A stretch of DNA of 57,330 bases. Source: an uncultured Bacillota bacterium (lineage in GTDB: Bacteria > Bacillota > Clostridia > Lachnospirales > Lachnospiraceae). The position numbers and the translations under genes are program-made. The notes under the pieces are model-generated. The model was not told the origin of the DNA, did no database searches, and saw nothing but the letters and a program-made list of their open reading frames with translations. Shown piece by piece: positions 43,467 to 50,940 of the stretch. The stretch's first letter is position 1. Each line of letters opens with the position of its first letter. The DNA is taken from the NCBI GenBank assembly GCA_949291945.1, contig CASEXH010000026.1, positions 1 to 57,330 on the forward strand, written 5' to 3'.

Positions 43467-44198
43467 TCATATCTGTCTGTACAGTTCACAGACTTCTTTT
43501 ACAGGGCCATCCATCCGAATATGCCCTTTTTCGATCCATACTGCTCTTGTACATAGACTCTCTACCTGCTCGATGCTGTGAGATACAAATAATATAGAGG
43601 TATCTTTAGTCATCATATGTTTTATACGCTGTTCACATTTTTGCTGGAATTTAAAATCTCCTACAGATAAAACTTCGTCTACAATCAGAATATCCGGCGT
43701 ACCGATGGTGGCAATAGCAAAAGCCAGACGTGCCAGCATACCGGAAGAAAAGTTCTTAAGCGGCACATCCATAAAATCATGGAGTTCCGAAAAATCCACA
43801 ATATCCTGATAGTGCTTCTCCATCTCTTCATGAGAATATCCCAGAATGGCACCGTTTAAATAGACATTTTCTTTTGCCGTCAGATCAATATCAAATCCGG
43901 CGCCCAACTCAATAAGCGGAGCTATTGTTCCCCAGGTTTTCACATACCCTTTTGTGGGTTTTAAAACCCCTGCCACTGTCTTCAGCAGGGTACTCTTTCC
44001 ACAGCCGTTAAGTCCGATAAGTGCCACGGCCTCTCCCTTTTCTACTGTCAGGTTAATATCCTGAAGGGCCCAAAACTCGTCATAGGAAATTTTGTTCTTA
44101 ATCCTTTTTATAATATATTCTTTTAAACTGTCGATTTTCTCTCTGGACAGATTAAACTTCATGGATACATCATGTACTTCAATAACAATATCTGCCAT
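43467..44198 (-). CDS. Polysaccharide ABC exporter, ATP-binding subunit (TagH/Wzt-like)
   Basis: A 243-residue ATPase of the polysaccharide-export type. Walker A GLNGCGKST near 62, the signature NFSSGMLARL near 148, Walker B ILIVDEVLSVGD near 170 and the switch His in LFVSHSIEQV near 206 are all present. It lacks the C-terminal carbohydrate-binding domain of some Wzt proteins, so substrate choice would rest with the permease. It follows the permease gene after 10 nt. The chain is finished inside and exported whole in this kind of pathway. Confidence 0.92.
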   Translation of the reverse strand: MADIVIEVHDVSMKFNLSREKIDSLKEYIIKRIKNKISYDEFWALQDINLTVEKGEAVALIGLNGCGKSTLLKTVAGVLKPTKGYVKTWGTIAPLIELGAGFDIDLTAKENVYLNGAILGYSHEEMEKHYQDIVDFSELHDFMDVPLKNFSSGMLARLAFAIATIGTPDILIVDEVLSVGDFKFQQKCEQRIKHMMTKDTSILFVSHSIEQVESLCTRAVWIEKGHIRMDGPVKEVCELYRQI

Positions 44199-44208
44199 AT
44201 TTCTACTC

Positions 44209-44985
44209 CTAAAGATTTAATATAAAGTTATCCTGGTTCTTATAAAACACATATAAGCCGACCACCAATGCAATAACCGCCATAACCAGCGAATAGAGCA
44301 CTGAACCTGCGCTTGGCAGCTGTCCATATATGACAACTTCTCTGAATATATTCAGGACCTGTGTGATAGGATTTAATCTTACCAGGAAATTGATCTTTCC
44401 AGGCAGAATAGACATTGGATAAATAATCGGGGCCAGATAATTCAGCGCCACAAGCAAAACCCCGTAAAGGTGTATCATATCCCGGAATTTTACAGCAACA
44501 GCGGCAAGGATCAAACCGATCCCCGTTGCAAATACTGTCAGTAAAAAAATAGGAATAATTGCCAGTATTACCGTATAGTATAAACGAGCATCCGTAAAAA
44601 TCATTACTATGATCAAGGCGCAGAATGAAGCCATTAAGTTAATGAAACTGGACAGGATCCTGGAAAATGCAAACAGATATTTAGGAATATAAACTTTTTT
44701 TATCAGAGATGCATTATCGATCACTGCCGACATAGAACGAGAAGTACCCTCTGAAAAGAAATTATAGATCAACTGTCCGCTTAAAATATATAAAGGATAG
44801 TTTTCAATCCGAAAGCGAAACAGATTTGAAAACACAATCGAAAGAACGATCATCATAAGCAATGGATTTAAAAGTGTCCATAACACGCCCAGCACAGACC
44901 GACGATATTTTGTCTTTATGTCTCTGGTCACCAGCTCCTTCAAAAGAGGCCTGAATTTTATAAAATTTTGTATATACTGAGTCAC
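44209..44985 (-). CDS. Polysaccharide ABC exporter, permease subunit (TagG/Wzm-like)
   Basis: A 258-residue ABC-2 type membrane protein with six spans. The N-terminal cytoplasmic part has the family pattern ELVTRDIKTKYRRSVLG and WTLLNPLLMM, and a later span region has YLAPIIYPMSILP. The start codon is GTG with GGGAGA upstream. It is the first gene of the export unit and has a good promoter that overlaps the azlD stop codon (45029-45057). Confidence 0.92.
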   Translation of the reverse strand: MTQYIQNFIKFRPLLKELVTRDIKTKYRRSVLGVLWTLLNPLLMMIVLSIVFSNLFRFRIENYPLYILSGQLIYNFFSEGTSRSMSAVIDNASLIKKVYIPKYLFAFSRILSSFINLMASFCALIIVMIFTDARLYYTVILAIIPIFLLTVFATGIGLILAAVAVKFRDMIHLYGVLLVALNYLAPIIYPMSILPGKINFLVRLNPITQVLNIFREVVIYGQLPSAGSVLYSLVMAVIALVVGLYVFYKNQDNFILNL

Positions 44986-45028
44986 AAAAAATCTCCCTTC
45001 TTTTCATCTTTGTAAATGGCTGTTCTTT

Positions 45029-45057
45029 ATCATAGCACTATTTCTTTTATTTTACAA
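45029..45057 (-). promoter_or_regulatory. Promoter of the polysaccharide export unit
   Basis: On the minus strand TTGTAA (45057-45052) and TATGAT (45034-45029) are 17 nt apart. The -35 box overlaps the last codons of azlD, so no terminator separates the two. Confidence 0.7.
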
Positions 45058-45357
45058 CATTTCCAGCAGTCGTTCTACACAAAACACCCCTGCACAGGCA
45101 AACCCGGCCACTACGATCAGGCTTTTTTTCTTAAGTGCCAAAACCACTGCGATCATGAGCCCTGCAATTCCTGAGACAGGAGACTGGGTTGCATAGAGAA
45201 TTGCCGGAAATGTCATGGCTGTAAGACAGGCATAGGGAATATAATATAAAAAAGAGCGAAAATACACATTTGTAATTTTGTTCTGAATCAATGTCAGGGG
45301 AAGCATGCGGATCAGATAGGTCACTCCTGCCATCACAAAAATATACGCATATATCAT
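45052..45357 (-). CDS. azlD: AzlD-domain protein (branched-chain amino acid export, small subunit)
   Basis: A 101-residue membrane protein with four spans of the AzlD family. It partners AzlC in exporting branched-chain amino acids or their analogues, such as 4-azaleucine. Its ATG overlaps the azlC stop codon by 4 nt (ATGA), and AAGGAGG precedes it. Confidence 0.9.
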   Translation of the reverse strand: MIYAYIFVMAGVTYLIRMLPLTLIQNKITNVYFRSFLYYIPYACLTAMTFPAILYATQSPVSGIAGLMIAVVLALKKKSLIVVAGFACAGVFCVERLLEML

Positions 45358-46058
45358 ACCTTTTCCTCCTTAACCGGAAATAAAACTGCTCCGATCCCTG
45401 CCGCAGCCACAGTGCAGATAATAATTGTAAATCCAGAAGAAATCTCCCGGAGTACAGGAAGATAATAAAATGCAGCGCTTAATACCAGAGCCATTACCGT
45501 TACCATAAGAACTGCCCGGCTTTCTTTTGCCACCGGAACCACGATTGCTATAAACATACCGTAAAGTGCCACGCCAAGAGCGCTGATCACCGCTGCCGGA
45601 AGAAGAGTGCTTGCCACAGCCCCTGCCAGAGTCCCTCCTACCCAGCCAACCACCGGAAGAAAGATCAGTCCACACATGTACCGGCTTCCCACACTGCCCG
45701 GCTTGGAGCTTGCCACCGCAAATATCTCGTCTGTATTCCCATAGGCGATCAGCATACGCTGAAAGGTTTTCACAGAACGATCCAGCTTCTGAGAAAGAGA
45801 AACTGACATCAGCGCATATCGAATATTAATAACAAGTTGTGTTAATGCCATCTCCAGCAGAGAAGCTCCTGAAACAATGACAGTAATTCCCGCAAACTGT
45901 CCTGCAGATGTAAGATTCAGCAGAGAGATTAAAACTGCATGAAACGGGGATATGCCATCCTGTACTGCCAGCATGCCAAAGGTAAAGCTTACTGAAAAGT
46001 AGCCGGCAGCAATTGGTATGCCATCCCGCAGTCCCGCTTTTATCTTATTATGTACCAT
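45354..46058 (-). CDS. azlC: AzlC-family branched-chain amino acid exporter, large subunit
   Basis: A 234-residue membrane protein with about seven spans and the family start GLRDGIPIAAGYFSVSFTFG. The region NLTSAGQFAGITVIVSG and the segment with INIRYALMSVSL are typical of AzlC. Co-transcribed with azlD. The upstream hairpin at 46092-46138 ends the previous unit, so azlCD must start from a promoter close to the gene, which I could not define. Confidence 0.9.
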   Translation of the reverse strand: MVHNKIKAGLRDGIPIAAGYFSVSFTFGMLAVQDGISPFHAVLISLLNLTSAGQFAGITVIVSGASLLEMALTQLVINIRYALMSVSLSQKLDRSVKTFQRMLIAYGNTDEIFAVASSKPGSVGSRYMCGLIFLPVVGWVGGTLAGAVASTLLPAAVISALGVALYGMFIAIVVPVAKESRAVLMVTVMALVLSAAFYYLPVLREISSGFTIIICTVAAAGIGAVLFPVKEEKV

Positions 46059-46091
46059 ATTACACTTTTTACCTCCAATGTCATGAGAAAA

Positions 46092-46138
46092 GCTGCCGCA
46101 TTAAACAATCCTTCTTTTCCACTGTTTAATACGGCAGC
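46092..46138 (-). terminator. Terminator after the HPr-like gene
   Basis: On the minus strand GCTGCCGTATTAAACA and TGTTTAATGCGGCAGC pair with one G-T, followed by TTTTCTC. The stem end AGCTGCCGCATTAA is the same sequence as the outer arm of the hairpin repeat at 26605-26748. Confidence 0.85.
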
Positions 46139-46145
46139 CTGTATC

Positions 46146-46409
46146 CTATTCTCCTAATCCGCTTTCAATAGCTGTAATCAGGGTGTTCAGAGCAAGTTCC
46201 TCGTCTTCTCCCTCACATACCAACTCAATTTCATCTCCGCATTTTACGCAGGCCCCCAGAACACTTAGCACACTTTTTGCATTTGCAGAACCGTCTGCAA
46301 ATTGGAAAGTAATCAGGGACTTAAACTTCATGGCTTCTTTACAAAGTATACCTGCCGGTCTTAAATGCAGACCAGTGGGGTTTTTAATAGTCACTTTTTG
46401 ACTGACCAT
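46146..46409 (-). CDS. HPr-family phosphocarrier protein
   Basis: An 87-residue protein of the HPr family. Both regulatory sites are present: His15 in TGLHLRPAG, which takes phosphate from enzyme I, and Ser46 in AKSVLSV, which is the HPr kinase site in Firmicutes. It could therefore be the main HPr of the phosphotransferase system or a second copy. No ptsI or PTS permease genes are nearby; instead it closes the cdaA-cdaR group after a 22-nt gap. Confidence 0.9.
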   Translation of the reverse strand: MVSQKVTIKNPTGLHLRPAGILCKEAMKFKSLITFQFADGSANAKSVLSVLGACVKCGDEIELVCEGEDEELALNTLITAIESGLGE

Positions 46410-46431
46410 TCTCTCACTTCCTATCTTTCTC

Positions 46432-47730
46432 CTATTCTTCTGCCTGTCTCTCTGCCGATGGAGTCAAAGTAACTCGTACCGTGACATTCTCTACCAGTTC
46501 ATAGCCCTCAGGAAGTGTTACATCGACAGGAACATTATATTCTCCTTCTGTTGTATACTTTGAGGTGTCTATAGACAGCTTTATATCGCTTTCTTTCAAT
46601 GCTTCCAGATTTTCCTCCGATCCTTTTATACGGACCGTCACACTGTCATCTGTGATCACAGCCGTCATATTTTCCGGTTGTTTGCTTCTGTCGATACTGG
46701 TGGCAGGTATTACATATTCTTTGCTGTCATATGGTATGATTGCCACGGAGACGATCACAGAACTGCTGATGTCCCGGGCCAGCATCGTGTCTTCCGGAAG
46801 CAGCTCTTCTATATCAATAGTCTGTTCAAAATCTGCATTTTCCCCGGAAACATCGATTTCCGAAGACGGGATGGAGATCGTGTTTCCATTTTCTGCCAGT
46901 TCCTGCAAAGCTTCATCCGTTCCCGCAATGCTAATCGTATTGGGGACCGTAGTAACAGAAGACACCTGATATCCATCTTCAGGTGTTCCGGAATATCCGG
47001 CCTGAATGGTAATATCTGACCGAACCCTCCACAGTTCTACAGAAACTTCCACCTTATTGCCTTCAATATCCTGGAGATTCAGATAAGACATCTGGGTATC
47101 TGTCAGTTCATCACCATTTTTGTCATATATATGCAGGGAACTGGAAACATTTCCGCTTTGGCTCATTCCGGTTACATCTACATCGGCAACCACACGGTCC
47201 AGTTTGCTGATCAGATCTTTTGGTCCTGAAATAGTAACTTTCTCAGGATTTACCGTAAGTTTGCCCACCTCGTATCCCGCTTCGGGAGTTGTTCCTCCCA
47301 CAGAAGCAGAAATTGTCATGGCCTGACTGGTAAGCTCATCTGTTTCTATCGGTATATTGGCTGGGGTGACTGTTATGTCCTCGTCAGCAACTCCCGGACA
47401 TATCACCCGTACCGGAACCATATAGGGGGTCGTATCCATAGATATAATCTGGGTCATATCCGCTTCTGCCACAATACTGTCCCTGTTAATAGATCTTAAA
47501 GTATTACTGGTAGCCCGGATCCTGACAGTTACAGTATCACTTCCTTCCACCAGAAGAGGAATCTGCAGATTACTGGTAAGATATGACTCATTTACAATGG
47601 TAACAGGTACATCCCAATAAGTTTCCGATCTTACAGGATCCTCAATATTTACTACTAATAGCCAGACTAAGATTGCAACTGCTAAAGAAAGGATTTTCAG
47701 TGTAAATTTATTCATTAGATTTTTTTTCAT
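46432..47730 (-). CDS. cdaR: CdaR, YbbR-domain regulator of diadenylate cyclase
   Basis: A membrane-anchored extracellular protein of 432 residues with an N-terminal span (about 10-25) and four YbbR repeats (about 45-110, 130-210, 220-310 and 325-410), several opening with the pattern seen in PEAGYEVGKLTVNPEKVTI. CdaR binds CdaA and modulates c-di-AMP synthesis. The gene overlaps the end of cdaA by 23 nt, so the two are translated together. GGTGAAGA lies directly before the ATG at 47730. Confidence 0.92.
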   Translation of the reverse strand: MKKNLMNKFTLKILSLAVAILVWLLVVNIEDPVRSETYWDVPVTIVNESYLTSNLQIPLLVEGSDTVTVRIRATSNTLRSINRDSIVAEADMTQIISMDTTPYMVPVRVICPGVADEDITVTPANIPIETDELTSQAMTISASVGGTTPEAGYEVGKLTVNPEKVTISGPKDLISKLDRVVADVDVTGMSQSGNVSSSLHIYDKNGDELTDTQMSYLNLQDIEGNKVEVSVELWRVRSDITIQAGYSGTPEDGYQVSSVTTVPNTISIAGTDEALQELAENGNTISIPSSEIDVSGENADFEQTIDIEELLPEDTMLARDISSSVIVSVAIIPYDSKEYVIPATSIDRSKQPENMTAVITDDSVTVRIKGSEENLEALKESDIKLSIDTSKYTTEGEYNVPVDVTLPEGYELVENVTVRVTLTPSAERQAEE

Positions 47731-48598
47731 TCTTCACCAATCCCTTCCACAGTCTGTGTTTTACATTTTCCTGCTTTGCCTTATTCTGTTCCTGTTCCAG
47801 TATCTTTCTCAATTCCTCCTTATTCAATCCTACATGAATTTCTCCATTCTTTGTCACAGAAACCCTTCCGGTCTCTTCTGAAACGATTACAGTCAAAGCA
47901 TCACTCACCTCACTGATCCCCACTCCTGCTCTGTGTCTCGTTCCCAAATTTTTATTCAGATCCAGATTGTCCGAAAGAGGCAGATAACAGGTTGCTGCCA
48001 CGATCCGGTCTCCTCTTATGATCACTGCTCCATCATGAAGAGGTGTGTTATGTTCAAAAATATTTATGAGCAGCTGGCTGCTCACCAGGGAGTCCAAAGC
48101 AATACCGGTCCGGATATATTCATTCAGAACCGTTTCTTCTTCAATAACGATCAGGGCTCCTGTCTTCACTGCTCCCATCTCGAAACTGGCTCTGACGATC
48201 TCATTTGCAGTCCTGTCGCTGAAACGTCCCTCAGTTTCTTTTTTACTGGTATCAAAAGGGATCAGATTACTGACGATCTTCTTATGTCCCAGTTCTTCCA
48301 GCGCCTTACGCAGTTCAGGCTGAAAGATAACCAGAATAGCAGTGATTGCATATCCTCCCATATTGGTAACAAGCCAAAGTATGGTATTCATCTCAAAAAT
48401 ATAGGCAATGGCCACAAAAACTAAAACTGTAAGAATTCCCTTCAATAAAGAATATGCTCTTGTATTTCGGATCCAAAGCATAAACTGATAAACGAAGAAT
48501 GCTATCAGAAGGATCTCTACAATATCATTCCATTGTATGCTGTTGGGCAATGTCCATTGTCCTAAATAATCATGAAGATTTTTTAAAATACTGCCCAC
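47708..48598 (-). CDS. cdaA: Diadenylate cyclase CdaA
   Basis: Makes c-di-AMP from two ATP; the messenger controls potassium, osmolyte and cell wall balance. The 296-residue protein has three N-terminal spans (about 25-95) and a DAC domain with the catalytic DGA (189-191, in HDGAVIIRGD) and RHRAG (221-225). The C-terminal tail is basic. The start is GTG with GGAGGAAA upstream. The usual third gene of the group, glmM, is not present here. Confidence 0.95.
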   Translation of the reverse strand: MGSILKNLHDYLGQWTLPNSIQWNDIVEILLIAFFVYQFMLWIRNTRAYSLLKGILTVLVFVAIAYIFEMNTILWLVTNMGGYAITAILVIFQPELRKALEELGHKKIVSNLIPFDTSKKETEGRFSDRTANEIVRASFEMGAVKTGALIVIEEETVLNEYIRTGIALDSLVSSQLLINIFEHNTPLHDGAVIIRGDRIVAATCYLPLSDNLDLNKNLGTRHRAGVGISEVSDALTVIVSEETGRVSVTKNGEIHVGLNKEELRKILEQEQNKAKQENVKHRLWKGLVKNEKKSNE

Positions 48599-48678
48599 AA
48601 CTTTTCCTCCCCCTTTCCTGTCGAAATAATCCCTGTTTTACGTAAAATTCCGGCAGACTGTAGTTTAAAAATGATCCC

Positions 48679-49710
48679 CTATAAATCTTTTAACGACTCT
48701 TCCAGTTGTTTTTCAAAATCAAAGGTTTCTTCCCCTACTTTTTCCACAGGTGAAGCTTCCTCATCTCCTTCTCCCGGTGTTTCTGCCGGTTCTGAGGAAA
48801 TATTTTTAATCCTTTTTTCTGACTGTGCCACGAAAGATTTTGGAACAGCCTTCACATAATATACGTATTCATCATCCTCAAACTGTGTAGTCTCGCTTCT
48901 GGAATAGTCAATGCCCAGTGCCGCAAACTCGATCAAAAGGCCAACTACAGCAGCCAAAGCGCCTGACAGGATCACACTGCCAATATTAATATTTACATTT
49001 AAGAACATACCGCCCAGAACCATAATCAGGATATAAAGAACAGCTCCTGCTGCATCTCCGATTCTCCAAGAATAATCAGCGGAAGTCCTGGAAATCAGAT
49101 AAACCACCATGAGAACTACTACAAAAGCCAGAATATTCAGCCACATCTCCTGATTATTGATAAGAGCATCCAAAAGGATCTGGAGCTTTTGAACAGACTC
49201 CGTCTCTTTTCCCTGAAGGACTGTACTCCTGTCGCTGACAATCTCCATAAAGTAATATAAAATCACGCCACAACAGGCAGGCACTGCACATGAAGGACCT
49301 CTCAGCAGGCCGCTTCCTACCGGAACTGCTGCCGGCATATGGAGGGCAAAAGCCGCCGGAGTTAAGATCAGCGCCAGATTATCCCGGGAAGTAAACCGCA
49401 GGAACAAAATCATCAACAAGAGCAACAGAAGGACTGAAAATGCAGCCACCTCCACTCCCACGCCATAGCAGTGAGCCACGATCATAATACATCCTAATAC
49501 CGCCATCCCGTTTAGAGGCAGCACCGCACATATAATAGATAAAATCAACACTATAAATATATTATCCAAAGCTTCTAAAAATCCTAAAGTAGAATTAATA
49601 CTCTGGAACACAAGGAAAGCAAGCAGAAACTTCAGCAGCGGAAGAAGCCAGGTATCATGCTCTCCATAAAAGTTTTTAATTTTTTGTTTCATCTCCAATA
49701 AAGTCGTCAC
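48679..49710 (-). CDS. Multi-span membrane protein next to cdaA (unknown)
   Basis: A 343-residue protein I cannot place in a characterised family. About seven or eight spans fill residues 22-275, with one long Leu-rich span near 90-105. The C-terminal 75 residues are hydrophilic, acidic and Pro/Glu-rich, probably cytoplasmic. The start is GTG with GGAGGAG 9 nt upstream, and it begins 2 nt after the stop of the preceding small membrane protein gene. Its steady place ahead of cdaA-cdaR in this unit suggests a link to c-di-AMP or wall balance, but this is context only. Confidence 0.7.
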   Translation of the reverse strand: MTTLLEMKQKIKNFYGEHDTWLLPLLKFLLAFLVFQSINSTLGFLEALDNIFIVLILSIICAVLPLNGMAVLGCIMIVAHCYGVGVEVAAFSVLLLLLLMILFLRFTSRDNLALILTPAAFALHMPAAVPVGSGLLRGPSCAVPACCGVILYYFMEIVSDRSTVLQGKETESVQKLQILLDALINNQEMWLNILAFVVVLMVVYLISRTSADYSWRIGDAAGAVLYILIMVLGGMFLNVNINIGSVILSGALAAVVGLLIEFAALGIDYSRSETTQFEDDEYVYYVKAVPKSFVAQSEKRIKNISSEPAETPGEGDEEASPVEKVGEETFDFEKQLEESLKDL

Positions 49711-49712
49711 GG

Positions 49713-50138
49713 TCAGTTTCTCCTCCCTGTAATTCTTCCGTTTCTTCTGTCTTCTCTGTCGTAAATCTTCTTCATCTGCCCCAGGCCTTTGTAATATTCC
49801 TGTATTCCCTTATGAGCTTTAGCATATTTCACCGTACAATATATATATGTAAGCACGCTATATACTACCAGCAGAATAATATAGCCGCCTAAAACTGCCA
49901 CCACCAACAGGGGAAGATTCATCCGGTGCAAGTTATTCATTAAATAGTCGCTTTTATACCCGGCCCACCCCATCAAAAGAAGGGCATAGCCAATGGTAGT
50001 AAGAAAAAAATTCTTAATCAAAGCCAGGCCAATATAATCACTTCTATAATAATTGCTGATAGCCAGATGCTGTTTTCCTTCTCCTGATTCGTATACAGCC
50101 AATTTATGCATCTTTTTTATTTTCTGGACGTCAAGCAT
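49713..50138 (-). CDS. Small two-span membrane protein (unknown)
   Basis: A 141-residue protein with two or three spans (about 40-60 and 78-103) and a basic, charged C-terminus (YDREDRRNGRITGRRN). AGAGGA precedes the ATG at 50138. The stop is 2 nt from the GTG of the 343-residue gene, so they are coupled. No family recognised. Confidence 0.65.
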   Translation of the reverse strand: MLDVQKIKKMHKLAVYESGEGKQHLAISNYYRSDYIGLALIKNFFLTTIGYALLLMGWAGYKSDYLMNNLHRMNLPLLVVAVLGGYIILLVVYSVLTYIYCTVKYAKAHKGIQEYYKGLGQMKKIYDREDRRNGRITGRRN

Positions 50139-50217
50139 AATATTTCCTCTTTTCTGTTTCTTTCTATACTCATACATATTGCATTATAACATAGTCTTAG
50201 GAAGTGAATCAAGACTT

Positions 50218-50940
50218 TTAGAGCTCTGAGCCAATAGCAATCACCAGAAAATATACCCTCTCTGCTCCTGCTTTTTTCAGAGTACCGGCAGCCTCGTCTA
50301 GGGTAGCACCTGTGGTGTAAATATCATCTATAAGAAGGATATTTTCTCCCTTTAATCCTTCATCTGCTGTAAAGGCTCCCTTAATATTTTTCTGCCTTTC
50401 TCCCGGATTCAGATCTTTCTGAGGTTTTGTATTTATTTTTCGTTTCAGCTGTTTTTTCTTTACCGGCAGGTTCAATCTCTTTCCCAACGCTTCCGCTATG
50501 ATCTCTGCCTGATTATATCCTCTTTTTTCCAGTCGTTTTCTATGAAGAGGAATAGGGATAATACAGTCTATTTTCCAGCGGCAAATCTGATCTTTTGCAT
50601 AAACTGCCGCTAATTCTCCATAAAATACGCCGTATTCCTGCCTTTTTCCATATTTTAATTTAAAAAGGGATTCCTGAAGAAGTGTACTATAGGGAAAAAT
50701 TCCGATTCCCTGATCAAACAGATGTGTTCTGCGGCTGCAGTCTGAGCAGTACTCCTGTTCCGGATCTTTCAAAGGCTTTGAGCACTTAAAGCACCTGGGG
50801 CCTGTTGCAGGTTTCATCCATTCCCGGCAGCCGCTGCAGATTTTCTGTGTCCCCGGCACAAGTATATCGTGGCATACTGGGCAGCGCCTGGGATACAGAA
50901 TATTCAGAAATGTGTTCTTTATCTTTTCTTTTTTTGTCAC
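50218..50940 (-). CDS. comF: ComF family protein (double zinc ribbon plus phosphoribosyltransferase)
   Basis: A 240-residue protein. The N-terminus has eight cysteines in four pairs (20/23, 35/38, 50/53, 65/68), forming double zinc ribbons. The C-terminal phosphoribosyltransferase-like domain has the PRPP motif LLIDDIYTTGATLDEA near residue 205. ComF takes part in DNA uptake in competent bacteria; many non-competent Clostridia also carry it. The start is GTG and overlaps the recD2 stop by 4 nt, so it is coupled to the helicase gene. Confidence 0.92.
   Translation of the reverse strand: MTKKEKIKNTFLNILYPRRCPVCHDILVPGTQKICSGCREWMKPATGPRCFKCSKPLKDPEQEYCSDCSRRTHLFDQGIGIFPYSTLLQESLFKLKYGKRQEYGVFYGELAAVYAKDQICRWKIDCIIPIPLHRKRLEKRGYNQAEIIAEALGKRLNLPVKKKQLKRKINTKPQKDLNPGERQKNIKGAFTADEGLKGENILLIDDIYTTGATLDEAAGTLKKAGAERVYFLVIAIGSEL

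Noticed and set aside
45354..46091. A T-box or leucine-responsive leader upstream of azlCD
   Set aside because: The gap between the HPr terminator and azlC is only about 30 nt, too short for a T-box, and no matching motif is present.
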